A stretch of 64,000 bases of DNA. It comes from Sipunculus nudus (lineage: Eukaryota > Annelida > Sipuncula > Golfingiida > Sipunculidae). Location: NCBI GenBank assembly GCA_026874595.1, contig CM049311.1, positions 65,701,953 to 65,765,952 on the forward strand, written 5' to 3'. The translations under genes and the position numbers were made by a program. The notes beneath the pieces are model-generated. The model did not search any database. It worked only from the letters and a program-made list of their open reading frames with translations, and was not told the DNA's origin. Below are positions 24,801 through 39,800 of the stretch, piece by piece; the stretch's first letter is position 1, and every line of letters begins with the position of its first letter.

Positions 24801-27800
24801 TTACACTTTTAATCCAACAGTTGATCACTGTGTTGACCAGAAATTCATCAATTTAAACTGCACTGGAACCCCCCAAATTTGGACCAGTAACAGAAAGCTC
24901 CACATCATCCTGAGCTAGTTAATTGGCTCAGCTGTGGTTGTACTCTTGCATGTATGTAGTCACTGATATTTGTTTATGGTTCATTTCATGCAAGTACACT
25001 AAAATGAACTGCTTTGCAAAATAATTGAAAATAATTGAAACTGAGGAGCCTATCTTAAATAAACAGGTCGCATACTGGCGTCATTCCACTTACTTTTTTG
25101 CAGGATAAGAACCGTTCCACCAGTCTCACACTTCAGTTAAAGGGGAAAGCAATCAAACCTTTGATGAAACAGATGCCTGGTGTATAAAAGAAGCTGCACA
25201 ATGGTTCTCATTTTTACCATAAAGGTCAATTTTTTAGTCCCCCCCCCCCCCCCCCCCCGGCTGAGTTCTTATGTAAACCTATGCCTGATTACATAACCAG
25301 CATCTGAGTTCTTCATCGATGTACAAATCAATGCAGTTCTTTATTAGAAGGTTTTCACTATCTGCTGGTAGCTGATGAATATATTTGGACAGAAGCAGAA
25401 ATATCAGTGGCAGTCTGCTGCTTAAAAAAAGTTATTGCTTCATTCAACCCTAGCAGCTGCCACCCTCTTACCACTACCCCATCACCTATGAAAGGAAATG
25501 TGTGAAAATTAGTAATTTAATGAAACAAGACCTTAAAAAGACAAAAAGTTTAATTGAATAAATAAAATGAAAAGAATGTTGATACTCAAGGATAAAGCTT
25601 AATTTTGGTATTTTAATGATGATAAAGATTTTAATGTTTACTCTATAAAACAAGTTATTGTTAAGATTTGTATTGTGTTAGCGTTAGGAAAAAAAATGTG
25701 TAACAAAATTTGGTACATAAAAAATCAGCTGTTGTAGGAATTGTAGGAATGCCATTGTGAAAATGAAATGAAAGCCATTTATTTATCTTATTGTATGGTT
25801 GTCTACATCCTCCTTCAATAGACAAACCCATGTTCTTAAAAAAAATATTAATAGTCAGTTATAATATACTCAGGTGAAGCTTTAGGTTTGGGCTGCTTTG
25901 CCTTATTTTCATTCATATCAGTAATATTCCATATAGGCAGACATTGTGGAATTTTGCATTTTCTGCAGTTAATTAATGCTTTTAACATTTATTATTAATG
26001 GTTCCCAGAATGTTAAATTCTGTTACCACCTGCATGGCCTTCTGTTATATAGTCTCTTCTTACCTTTTTAAGCAGAAGACCCTGGTCTCTGAACAGGGGT
26101 ATAATTTTTAGCGAACCTGTGAGCTTATGCGATGGTGCGGCGTCGTCCGTCATACGTCGTGTGATGTGCGGCGTGCGTCGTACATTGTGTGTCGTGCGTC
26201 ATCTGTACGTTAACCATAGCTATCTCAAAAACTGCAGGAGCTAGCATCACCAAATTTCTTGCAAATAATCAGTCATGCAAAAAACTATATTGGATTTTGT
26301 TTATTTTTCTTCTAACTGCATTTTCTTAGATTTTATAGGGAAAAAGTTAAAAAAGCTTTAAAAATCTTCTTCTCCAAAACTGTCCAGCCAAATTGTCCAA
26401 TATTTGACAGATATGATCCCTGGAACAATCTCTCTCAAGTTTGTTCGAATGGTTCCAGTTCGGAGATTTTTGGCCGAGTTACAGAAGGTTGAACTTTGTC
26501 ATCTGTCCAAAAAAGCATATTAAAATTTAAATCTCAGAAACGGCTTGAGCTATCATCACCAAATTTTATGCCAATGTTGGTCACATAGGTCATATCTGAA
26601 ATTGAGGTATTGGTGGCGCCACCTGCATCTGCCTTTTTTGTACGGGGTCATCATTGCCTGTATCACTCTGAGGGCTACAAAAAACTTCTTCTCTAAACCA
26701 TATGGCCAAAATGTTTAATATCGCACAGAAATGATCCTAGGGTAGTGATTTCTGAAGTTTGTTCAAATGGTCTCTGTTCAGTGAATTTTGGCTAAGTTAT
26801 GGGAAGCTGAATTTAGTCATATGCCATAACAGCCCATTTTAGCTCAGTGGCTACAAAGATCCTCTTCTCAAAAACCACTGGGCCAATTTCTTAAATCTCA
26901 CACATTAATTATCCTCAGATGTTGATAATTCAAGTTTGTTTAAATGGTTTTGGTTCAGTGATTTTTGGCTGAGTTACGGGAAGCTGAAGCCAGTTTGCTG
27001 TATCTTCCTATATGAGTTAGAAACCTGCGAAACGTTTTTCAACTGATGCCACTGAAGCCAGTTTGTTAGATATTTTACAAGAATAAACCTTACAATAATT
27101 CTTATAATAATTGTCATTGATGGTTCCACATGAATGACTTTAGGCTGAATTATGGAGATTGAATTGAGTCATTTTACCATATATGTTAGCTGTGTGAAGC
27201 TGTTACATCTAGCCTGGCACCAGTTTATCAGCATCTATTACATCATGCCACTAGACATTTAGATTTCAGGTTATCTTTGGTTTACATTGACAAGAAAGTT
27301 TTTTAAAAGCTTTAAAAAAAATGGATTAATGATTAAAGTTATTCATCATACCAGGCAATGTTACAATCGTGGATATTCAGCTCTCTGTGGCTTTTAAAGA
27401 CAACTGTACATGGATTATAAATTATTGGTATCCCTACTCAACTTAATTCAAGAATTTGCCATCAATGAGACATATCTGTATTTTAATTTTGCATTCAATA
27501 TGCATCTGTAATAATTTTACATATATTCCTGATTTTTTTTTTATAAAAAGTCAGCTGAAAAGCATTTTGTATTGGGAAATTAATTTCAAAGTTATTTCAA
27601 GTAGGGACCACTTTTATGTACAGATGGCAGCACTTGGTTTACCATTGGCACCATTGGCACCAAAGTTCAGCCTGGATCAATTTATAGCTTTGGCAGACTG
27701 CCAACTGTGTCAGATTATGCAACAGGTCAAAAGTTCTCTCAGTGCAGCCAAGTACAGGTTGAGTTCACTCAGTGCAGTAGCTTGAGGCAGCATATTGTCA

Positions 27801-30800
27801 CAGTTCACTCGTGGGCAACTGCCTTACTCACCTAAGCCTCATCAGCCCAGTGCATCAAATTCTGGGGAAGATTGATGTGTTGGCCTGATATTTTGACCTG
27901 TCTGTGTGTCTTTGATGGGATTCTCATTTACAATACAGATGGTGCCACCTACATTGACTTTTGCAGTGTTAGCGCCTGCTTATTTCTGCAGAGGAATTTG
28001 ATACATTAGCCTAAAATTGGGCTTTTGTATACATATCGGGTAGCCTTATAGTGTACAAGACTGGTGACGCCACCTACAATAATTTTTGCTCAGTGTATGT
28101 CCCTGCTTATTTCACAGGAGGGGTTTGACATATCAGACTGGTGGTGCCAGCTACAATCAATGTATCCGCCAAAACAGAGTTTTGCGGATACTATGTTTTC
28201 AGTTGGACGCCACCACCACCGCCGCCTAGGTTTCCGGGGAACTCCTCTGTAACCAATGGGCAGAATTTTTTTAAATTCAGAGTTATGATTGGGTCACATG
28301 TGAACTGCTGTGCCTTCATTTTTGGTTGACCTCTGACCTTTCCTCTCTGCCCAGCGTCCATTTGTGCGTCTGTTTCAATACATAAACCCACATATGTCGG
28401 GAACCGTTTGACCAATCAGGCTAAAAAATTTGCACAAATGTACCTCTTGGATAACTTTATAACATACACTAAGAATGGTGGCGCCACCTGCAACCATTTA
28501 TGCACAGCGTCCACCTGTTCATCTGCCTTGGTTTAAAATCACTCATGTCTCTGCATTGGTTGGACTTATCCAACTGAAGTTTTGCATGTGTGTACATCCT
28601 TGACAGCTTTCTTGATTTTTTGACAGGTGGCGTCACCTACATTCACGTTTAAGCTGCAGACATCCAAGTTCATAATCGGGAACCATTTGACCTGTTGGGC
28701 CAAAATTTTGCATGTGTATAGATCTCGCATAGCTCTTTATCATACGCAAAACTGGTGGAGCCACCTGCAACCATTTTTGCACAGAGTCCATTTGTTCATC
28801 TGCCTTGGGATAAAATCACTCATATCTCGGCTGTGGTTTGACTTATCCACCTGGAATTTTGCAGTTTTATAAATCCTTGACAGCTTTCTTGATTTTATGA
28901 AAGGTAGCGCCACCTTCATTCACATTTACGCTGCAGACATCCAAGCTCATATCTCGGGAACCATTTGACTGATTGGGCAAAAGTTTTGCAAGTTTATAGA
29001 TCTCACATAGCTCTTCATCATACGCAAAACTTGTGGCGCCACCTGCAACCATTTTTGCACAGTGTCCATTTGTTCATCTGCCTTGGGATAAAATCACTCG
29101 CTTTGCAGTGGTTTAACTTATCCACCTGAAATTTTGCAGGTTTATACATCCTTGACAGTTTTCTTGATTTTATGACAGGTGGTGCCACCTACATTCACAT
29201 TTACGCTGCAGACATCCAAGCTCATATCTCGGGAACCATTTGATCGGTTGGGCAAACATTTTGTAAGTTTATAGATCTAACATAACTCTCTATCATATGC
29301 AAAACTTGTGGCGCCACCTGCAACCATTTTTGCACAGCGTCAGTCTGTTCGTTTGCCATGGGATAAAATCACTTATATATCTCTGCAGTGGTTTGACATA
29401 TATGCCTAAAATTTCGCAGGTTTATAAATCTTGAATAGCTTTCTGAAATTTGTGGCAGGTGGCTCCACCTACATTTATGTATACTTTGCAGACATTCAGG
29501 CTTATATCTCAGGACTGGTTTGACATATCCCCCTGAAATTTTGCATGTGTATAGATCCCACATAGCCCTAAATCTTACAAAAAATTGGTATTGCCACCTC
29601 CCACCATTTTTGCACAGTGGTCATCTGTTTGTCTGCGGTGGACTGAAATCACTCATATCTCAGTAGTGGTTTGACTTATCTGCATAAAATTTTGCATGTT
29701 TATACATCTTGGATAGCTTGCTGGATTTTGTGGCAGGTGGCGCCACCTACTTTTATGTATAGGCTGCAGACATTCAGGCTTATATCTCAGGACTGTGCAC
29801 CCATGCCAGAATTTCAGCAGTGATGTTTGTTTAATTGTTTCTTGTTCTAAGTGTTTAGTACTTGCATTGTTCATATACATGTTACACATGTTCTTGAAAA
29901 GTAATGCTTTCAGCATTGAAGTATTATACCTGGTGTAATATCATTGCACAGGTTCGCATTAGGCCTGTAGGCCTTGTTAATGATCACATTCCTAATTTTA
30001 AATTTCTGTGAACAAGTATACTGACTAATGTGGTTATTGCACTCTTCCTGTGGAAAAAATGTAAAACTGGTAAAAAATAAACTTTGATCAAAGCATAATT
30101 CAAGTGTACTCTGTGATTGGTAAAAACACACATTTGGGATTCTGACCCTGGTAGAGACACTACTTTCCTATGTGTAAATAATAAATTGTTCCCATTTATT
30201 ATGTACAATGCATGTTCAGAAAAACAAACTTATGTTCATTAAAATATTTAGCTTTAGCTTTACAAAACAAGTTCATTGAATACATTGGAATGTGTCACGT
30301 GATGTAAACATTTTGCTTATATGATTAAACATTTTAGCCGTTGTTAATTAATTTCCTGAATAATACACTATTCCGGGATTCATACAAAGAATTTTAGCAG
30401 GGTAAATTATGGTATTGTAGAAATATGTAGATTCTACTTAATAAATACTGATATATATGAGGGGTATATCATGAAGATAAGCACTGTGTATGCTAACTTT
30501 CCTTGTTGTAAATTGTTGTGATTGTGTGATGTATATGACCTTGACCTTTGACACCATCCTGGTAGCCATAGTGTGTTTCTTCTCTGTATGGTCCATTGTT
30601 GGTCTCGCAGGATTCCATACCTACTTGACGGCGTCAAACCAGACGACAAATGAAGATGTAAGTTGCTGTCTGATACTTACATTTTATTAGAAGGATTGTT
30701 TATGCTATATATAGAAGATAGTTTTGAAAACATTGACTTCAGTAAAAAATATTTCTGTATTTTTTTTTCACAGGAAGTGTTTTCCATGTTGTCTCACTAC

Positions 30801-33800
30801 TGTTGTCTGATTGAAGAAATCTTTATTTATTTAATATATTATATATGTTAAATATGCATTGATTAACCAATGGTAATGTGAATCTTGAGCGTAAATCATG
30901 TTAAACTTTGATCTTAGGCAGAAGGATAGAGTAAAAAAAAACCCTAACATCTCAGTTTTTAATAAGGAATTCTGTCATTTTTTTCTGAAAAGAAAAAAAA
31001 AACAAAGCAACAGAGAAATCCAAACTTAAGTTACACATACTAAAACAATGCTTAATAACCATACAGCACAGGTGATGTCTTAAAATTTGCAGTAACTAAG
31101 TGTAGGATAAACAGCAAATATGATCAACCTGATCTCTTTTGGTGGCCCCGCAGTTGGCATTGCTTATATGGTTTGTTTTACAGAAGGTTAACTTGGTTCC
31201 GTTAAAGTTCAGTAACTCTTGGTTGACAGGGTAACATGTGAACAGGCCACTGTATTACATGTATAATAGATCACATATCATGACAAAGACAGGTAACACA
31301 TATGGTCCAACATACTATTAAATCTTATATGGTGACATGTAGAAGTATATAATTTCAAGCTCCTGTGCATTTTTGTTGACACTGACAAAAGCCATGTACA
31401 TAAGATATGTATGAAGTAGCATGTTTTAAGAAGGTTATTTCTGCTTTCAGATAAAAGGGACCTTTTCATCCAAGAGAGGCCAAGACAACTTCAACCCATT
31501 CAGTTTTGGGTCACTGTTTAGTAACTGTATGGGTATTATATGTGGCCCTAACCCTCCCAGGTAAAGATCTTACCACTGTGCAAATAGATTTATTAATTAC
31601 TGATGGTAAATTGGCTTTCTAATGCTTACTAATGTTTAAACTTTAATATAAGTGAAATTTAAAAAATTCTTTGTCATATTCCATGAAAAAGTAAATGTAT
31701 CACAGGTATTTTGTTAAAATAAGTAAATAATTGTATCCGCCAAAACAGAGTTTTGCGGATACTATGTTTTCAGCTGCACGCCGCTGCCGCGGCGTAGGTG
31801 TCCGGAGAACTCCTCCGTACCGCTGGGCAGAATTTACGAAACCCGGGATTATGTTCGGGTCACATGTGAACTGCTGCGCCCCGATTTTGTTTTGACCTCT
31901 GACCTTTCCTCTGCACTCTGTGTCCGTTTGTGCGTCTGTTTCCACACATAAACCCACATATCTCGGGAACCGTTTGACCGATCAGGAAATTTTTTTTACA
32001 CAAATGTAGCCCTTGGAGAGCTTTATAACATACACAAAAAATGGTGGCACCACCTGCAACCATGTTTGCACAGTGTCCATCTGTTCGTCTGCCTTGGGTT
32101 AAAATCACTCATATCTCTGCAGTGACTAGACTAATTCACCTGAAATTCGACATGCGTAAACATCCTGGATAGCTTTTCTGATTTTATGACAGGTGGCGCC
32201 ACCAACATTCACGTTTACGCTGCAGACATCCAAGCTCATATCTCGGGAACCGTTTGACGGATTGGGCCAAAATTTTGCATGTGTATAGATCTCACATAGC
32301 TCTTCATCATACGCAAAACTGGTGGCGCCACCTGCAGCCTTTTTTGCACAGCTCCTGTCTGTTTGTCTGCCATGGGATAAAATCACTCATATCTCGGCAG
32401 TGGTTTTGACATATCTGGCTAAAATTTTGCAGGTTTATACATCCCCGACAGCTCTCTTGATTTTATGACAGGTGGAGCCACCTGCATTCTAGTTTTTGCA
32501 GCAGACATCCAAGCTCATATCTTGGGAACTGTTTGACCGATTGGGCCAAAGTTTTGCATGTGTATAGTTCTCACATAGCTCTTTATCATATGCAAAACTG
32601 GTGCCGTCACCTGCAACCATTTTTGCTCAGCATCCATCTGTTTGTCTGCCACGGGCTAAAATCACTTATATACATGTAGTGGTTTGACTTATCTGCCTTA
32701 AATTTTGCATATGTATACAACTGGGACGGCTTTCTGGATTTTGTGGTATGGGGGGCAACCTACATACACAATTTGGCTGCAGAAATCCATGCTAATATGC
32801 AACACTCAATTTTCCCTTGCCACTCAATCCATGCCTCACTTCACCCATTCCACTCTGATTTAGGCGGATACACGTAGTCGCTTGTCGACTACCCGTATTC
32901 TAGTTAATATATGGGAAAGGCAGGCAAGACGCCCCATTGGTAAAGGCTAGCTATAAGCAAAGACCCATACATTAGATATATATGATTGTTTCCATAATAT
33001 TAAGTGTACTCAATAAGCTTAAATAATCTTGTGGAAATACAACTGGACTATATACATGTAACCTACCGTCAAATTGCACTCATGCTGTAATGTCATTGTA
33101 TCCGCCAGAACAGAGTTTTGCGGATAGTATGTTTTCAGCTGCACGCCGCCGCCGCGTAGGTTTCCGGAGAACTCCTCCGTAACCGCTGGGCGGAATTTTA
33201 CGTAACCCGGGATTATGTTCGGGTCACATGTGAACTGCTGCGCCCTGATTTTGTTTTGACCTCTGACCTTTCCTCTGCGCTCTGCGTCCGTTTGTGCGTC
33301 TGTTTCCACACATAAACCCACATATCTCGGGAACCGTTTGATGGATCAGGAAAATTTTTTTGCACAAATGTAGCCCTTGGAGAGCTTTATAACATACACA
33401 AAAAATGGTGGCGCCACCTGCAACCATGTTTGCACAGTGTCCATCTGTTCGTCTGCCTTGGGTTAAAATCACTCATATCTCTGCAGTGACTTGACTAATT
33501 CATCTGAAATTCGGCATGCGTATACATCCTGGATAGCTTTTCTGATTTTGTGACAGGTGGCGCCACCTACATTCACGTTTACGCTGCAGATATCCAAGCT
33601 CATATCTCGGGAACCATTTGACCGATCAGGAAAAATTTTTTGCACAAATGTAGCCCTTGGAGAGCTTTATAACATACACAAAAAATGGTGGCGCCACCTG
33701 CAACCATGTTTGCACAGTGTCCATCTGTTCGTCTGCCTTGGGTTAAAATCACTCATATCTCTGCAGTGACTTGACTAATTCACCTGAAATTTGGCATGCG

Positions 33801-36800
33801 TATACATCCTGGATAGCTTTTCTGATTTTATGACAGGTGGCGCCACCTACATTCACGTTTACGCTGCAGACATCCAAGCTCATATCTCAGGAACTGTTTG
33901 ACCGATCAGGAAAATTTTTTTGCACAAATGTAGCCCTTGAAGAGCTTTATAACATACGCAAAACTGGTGGCGCCACCTACAGCCATTTTTGCACAGCTCC
34001 TGTCTGTCTGCCATGGGATAAAATCACTCATATCTCGGCAGTGGTTTTGACATATCTGGCTAAAATTTTGCAGGTTTATACATCCCCGACAGCTCTCTTG
34101 ATTTTATGACAGGTGGAGCCACCTGCATTCTAGTTTTTGCAGCAGACATCCAAGCTCATATCTTGGGAACTGTTTGACCGATTGGGCCAAAGTTTTGCAT
34201 GTGTATAGTTCTCACATAGCTCTTTATCATATGCAAAACTGGTGCCGTCACCTGCAACCATTTTTGCTCAGCATCCATCTGATTGTCTGCCACAGGCTAA
34301 AATCACTCATATACATGTAGTGGTTTGACTTATCTGCCTTAAATTTTGCATATGTTTACAACTGGGACGGCTTTCTGGATTTTGTGGTAGGGGGGCAACC
34401 TTCATACACAATTTGGCTGCAGACATCCATGCTTATATGCAACACTTCACTCTATTTCCCCTTGCCACTTAATCCATGCCTCACTTCACCCCTTCCACTC
34501 TGATTTAGGCGGATACATGTAGTCACTTGTTGTCTACCTGTATTCTAGTTTACATGTATATTCTTTTAGTAGCTGTATTGTATGGCTCACAGAAATGATG
34601 TTGATTGGATGGGTCATATGATCAATTCCTAATTGACCCAGTTTCTTTAAGAATCCCACCAACAGGTTCCTATCCCCTCCCATTGTCTACCTAACTTGAC
34701 CTTAGCTGTTCCTCCCACTGACTACCTGGCTAGACCTTAGCTGTTCCTCCCAATGTCTACCTGGCTAAAGGCCTGACTGTCCCTCCAATTGTCTACCTAG
34801 CTTGACCCTGGGTGTCCCTCCCATTGTCTTCCTTGCTTGACCCCTCCAATTGTCTACCTGGCTTGACTCTGGGTGTCTCTCTCATTGTCTACCTGCGTTG
34901 ACCCTGGCTATTGCTCCCATTGTGTATCTGGCTTGACCCTGGGTGTCCCTCCAATTATCTACCTGGCTATACCCTGGGTATCCCTCTCATTGTCTACCTT
35001 GGTTGACCCTGGCTGTCGCTTCCATTATCTACCTGGCTTGACCCTAGGTGTCTTTCATATTGTCTACCTGGTTTGACCCTTGCTGTCCCTCCCATTGTCT
35101 ACCTGGCTTTTCCCTGGCAGTCCCTCCCATTGTCTACCTGGCTTTATCCTGGCTGTGCCTCCTATTTGCTTGTCCTTACATCAGTCCTGTTATTTCTTTT
35201 AACCGTTTGTACCACAACATCATGATCAGGCTTGGCGTCCTTCCTTTTTCCGCCCCTTTGTTCTTCATGCCATCCCTCTAATTGTCCCTCTGGCTGTTCT
35301 TTGCATTAATCCACTTAGTGTACAGAGTTTTTTTTTATAATTTCCCTCCCACAGCCATCAAATTTTTTCCTTGAACTGCTAGTGCAACCGTACATCCTCC
35401 CCCCCCCCCCCCATGGGTTCCCATTGTGCCCAGCTTTGACCCACACACTATCTTTCCCATGACAGTCCTCTCCTCTTGGTAAACTTCCTCCCTTCCTTCA
35501 CAGACCATCCTCCTTTCTCTTTACTGTCCCTCCCTTTGTCCCTCTTCCACCCTCCTCATTAATATAGACACCACCCTGTAAGAATGTGATGGACACTATT
35601 AGTAACCTGTGCTGCAGTGTGGCATCCATTAGTCCTCTTCATAAGGACGTTTGTGTTTTTGTTTCAGTTTGATTGACAGGCGTGGGATGGTTACACCAGA
35701 GAGTCCTGCCCCGGTGGCTAATGGAGCCTTGCAGAATGCAACAGAAAGTAACACAGTCCATGTTTTTCATGAGAGTTATGGTGCCACAACTAACCAGCCA
35801 CAGGTTTGGCATTATTATGTATCACTCATGTCTGTCTGTTTGTCTGTCAGTTTGTTTGTCTGTGAATAGAATGGATATCAACAATTTTTTTTTTCTGGAG
35901 ATACACATTAATACAGGTAAGGGTTGATTTCAGTTTAGAATTTATCTGCATTCATATGCATGGGCAAGATCATCATTTGTCTGTAAGGGTACTTGTATAA
36001 ATATTGATTATTAATAAATGCAACCTGTGCTGACACCTTCAGGTATATTTTTTGTAGTATTATGAATGTATATTGTATTATGGTCTTTGTGTGTTGGTGG
36101 GAGTATATTGTCTTTTTCAGAACTGTTAAGATTCTCTGGCATAGATTCTCTGTCAGTATAAACAGTATGTCTCCATTTTTTAAGTAAAACATATGCCACT
36201 CTTTTAACCATTGGAGCGCCCTGTACTGTCATGTCTTCCAGTCTGGAGTATCTGTGAATGTTATTCTTGTATCCGTTCCTTAAGCTCCAAAATTAAGGTA
36301 AAAAATTTATTATATTTTGTCAGAGAATAGTATGGTTATCATAACATAAACCAAAAACCTTTTGTTTTATAGGTAACTACGGTTACGGTAGGTTCACACC
36401 GATTGTCTTTACATCCACCATTTTCCAATATTGATTCTCTCTTTCCTGCTCCCTGACAAATGTGATTCTTAGTGAATAACGAGATTTCTGATTCACCTTC
36501 TTTTACATCATCAGTGGGAATTAATACCTTGAAAGGACTTCACACTGTCCCTGATCTGTCACTCTGGGTGCTTTTTCAAATGATGGCCAGTTTTCTCCAA
36601 GTAATCTGGCATATTTTAATTCTTACCAATATTTTGTTTTGTTTCCACTCACACTCATGTACCGGTTCTGTAACCCATTTCTCTGGATAATTACTAATTT
36701 TTAACAAGTTTTGTGATTACAACACCCTCAGGAGGAAAGATGCCTCAGATCAAATTGGAGTCACTCCTGAATTTTGGAAAAATGCTTCCAGTTCATACTG

Positions 36801-39800
36801 ATCACACTCAAGAGTTCCCTTCCAGATTCTTGTCTATTGCAGTCATAAATTCTCTCTGATGGTTTGAGCTTACAGTGAAAGGGTTCTGGTGAAGAACCAG
36901 AAATTTGTGCACCCACCATTGGGTTTAAAGCCATATCTGCACTTAGCATCTAAATAGAATTATACAGAATCAGTATACTTTTGTCTCGAAGTGGTACACT
37001 CTGCATCCACATTAGTTTGCTGTACAAAAGCCTAAATTTGTTTATTCAATAAAACTTGCTATCTGCATCTTGTTGTTAATCTGTGCTGGAAAAAGTGATA
37101 TTTCAGGGGAAGTAATGGGCCACATGGCAGCAAATTTGACCTCACACAGACTAGAAAGGGATTTGCCTGTGTGCTCTATGAACCAGTTTACTGTAAAATG
37201 GACTAAAGTAAACTAAACTATTGTGGACTGCTTTTCAAGCAGACTAAGTACAGTAAACCAAACTGATGCAGATTAGTGGCCTACTGTGGAATATTCATGA
37301 TCAGGATTATTTGCTAGTGTGGATACAGCTTAACTCAGTATTGATGAATAAAGAAAGTAAATTTATGCAGATGCTTGATTGGAAAAAAACTGCAAATCTA
37401 GCTTTAAACTTCCTAAATTTTCCCAGGTTTTCCTTCACAGAATACATACATGCTTTTATGAAATAATTCAACAGATATATTGTTTTAAGCAAATGACAAA
37501 ATAAATTATAAAGCCATTTAACTGAAATTAAAAGACTTAGTCACATGTGTGTTAAAATTAATGGTCAGTACCTACTAATAACATCAGAAACATAATTTAT
37601 CCATAATTGAAGGATTTTGATGTTGTTTAGAGAATATCAATCAACTATTCTAATGTTTAGGTGCATAAATTAATTTGAGATCTAAGTGCAGATATATTGA
37701 ATATAAAATTTTCATGTGCATATTGATATAATGTGGGAATAATAAATATATGGTAAAAGACTATAAAAGTTATCAGTTAGGGACCTTCCTATCATTTTCT
37801 GGTGTGTTCCTAATGACATATATTAATACAGTTCAAGAGTATATTTGATAAATATTGTAATATATTCTTAGTGTAGGTGTATTCTGAATCTTTATCACCA
37901 TTATTTGAGGGAAATTTCTTTCTTTTAAGAAAAAGGTAGGTAGATTGACCTTGCACCATATGACTACTTGTGTAGCAAGAATACTGCTTTATGAAACTCC
38001 TCATGAAACCATTTTATCCCAGTGAAGTACTGGATGACTTTTTTTACACAATCATCAGGGTAATACAACCATTGGTGATCCCACAGTATGCTGTGTTGGC
38101 ACAGTTTTCCTGTACATTTATTATGTTTATGATTGCAGCCCCTTCAGGAAACGCCATCAAATGCCATGCCAGGGGCGCCGCCTCCTGCCCCTGCACACGA
38201 TTCTCATGCGGGTTACTTTCCACCACAAACAGGTAGGTCGCATGACTCAACCTAGAACAGTCAGAATTTGTTGATGTGTAACTTTAAATAGCTTTCTTTA
38301 AGTCATACAAGATGTGTGTATTATATTCTTGGTAAACCTGCTCTTCCACATTTTGCCTGTGTATTGCTTAGAAAAATATAATCAAAGTCTAGAAAAGGAG
38401 TCTTTGACTGCACATATTCCTCTGCTAGGTTTCTAATTAAACTGTACTGTGGTACAAAGAAAAATGTTACTTCATGGTTGGATCATAGATGAGCTCACTG
38501 ACAAAAGTGGCCCCTAATACCTGTGAATGGCTCTGATTGGGGTGAAGAAATTTCATATTGGTATAGAATCATTTGAATCAAAACATATCAGTTATTGTGA
38601 TCCAGATTACTTCCAAATTTTAGGTGTTTGGGTGTTACCCTAACCCTCCTCAAAATTTAATCAAAACCATAACCTATTAAGTGTATTTAACAGATAAACC
38701 AACCAAATAACCAGCTACAATAAAAACATAATAATGTATGATGTCTGATGTTGTGGGATTCAAATGAATGATTCATTTTACTTACAGATGACAGAAATCA
38801 CACAGGATATCCCTAGTGCCTGATCATTATGTATATAGGTAAGGTAAGTCTACATAAATATATCTCTTCATGAGCTCATGCCATGCAAGACCCTCTCAGT
38901 TTGGCACATTTATATTATTTTTTTTATGTAATGTGTAATCTATGTTTTATTAATTAGGGAAAGTCTTGAACAAATTTTGGTATCAACCCCCTTTATCAGT
39001 TCTGACATAATATCACATCCTTCACATGTCCACCAATTTTAAACAGTGAAATCTTGTTAAACATGACCACCTTCAGGACTTGCCAAAATGGTCGTGTTAG
39101 TGGGGTAGTCATGATAGCTGGTTGGTCATGTTAGATGGATGGTTGTGTAAGCAGGGTGGTCGTGTTGGTGGGGTGGTTGTGTTAGTTTTATTATGTGTAA
39201 TGGTGAGTTCTGCTCATGTAGATAGAATAATTAGCTCAGCTGACTATAACTCATCTGAGCTTTAGTCATAGTCCTTTGTCCATCAGCCATCCGTCCATAA
39301 AGCCATTAACAGGGAATGGTGTGGAACCATTTGACCTACAAATAAAAAAACCTCTGTTTTCCATTTAAAAACGATTGTTACACGTCAAGACTGCCTTATA
39401 TCAAAACCACTGATCTGTTTTTAATTCATATTTAGTATGCATATTCTTCCATACATTTCCTATGTACAATAAAAAATTAGGTCAGTATTGCATACTTTGT
39501 TGAAGTAATGGGCCCAAACAAAATGCACCTTGTAAAAAATCAGGAAATATATTAATTGGTTAACATAAGAATTGCTGAAGCTATAGACTTTTTTCAGGGA
39601 TATAAATTCATTATCAAGATTTTATACCGAATATTTCTGAATATTACAAATTTTATAAGTTATTTGCATAAATATAAAATCAGTACCTTAAATTTTGCCC
39701 AACTTTGGCCATGGCACATTTTTTCCATGTAAAAACTGTTGATTTAATTTTCATATCATGCCCACAAAAGGATTTCAGCTTCTAAATTCTGAAATTTGAA

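Larger units (their letters stand above)
24724..30554 (+). other. Putative U12-type AT-AC intron (5.8 kb)
   Basis: The intron starts ATATCCTTTG (24724-24733), a full match to the minor-spliceosome donor consensus ATATCCTTT. It ends ...TTTGACAC at 30554, giving an AC terminus. A CCTTGAC sequence at 30539-30545 matches the U12 branch consensus CCTTRAY, with its branch A about 10 nt from the acceptor, which is the usual spacing, and there is no polypyrimidine tract. Splicing here joins the Ser codon (ag + c) and gives [15 protein letters not shown], matching the family spacing exactly. The intron contains a family IV element with a family III copy. Bases 24724-26109 hold no gene I can see, only AT-rich sequence and a poly-C run at 25239-25258. 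Confidence 0.85.

Noticed and set aside
27456-27785. 109-codon frame
   Set aside because: No domain, signal or splice context; lies inside family IV in an intron.
34873-35281. Possible repeat protein (SLSTxxDPG units)
   Set aside because: It is a translation of the 36-bp minisatellite, in an intron, with frame shifts between units.
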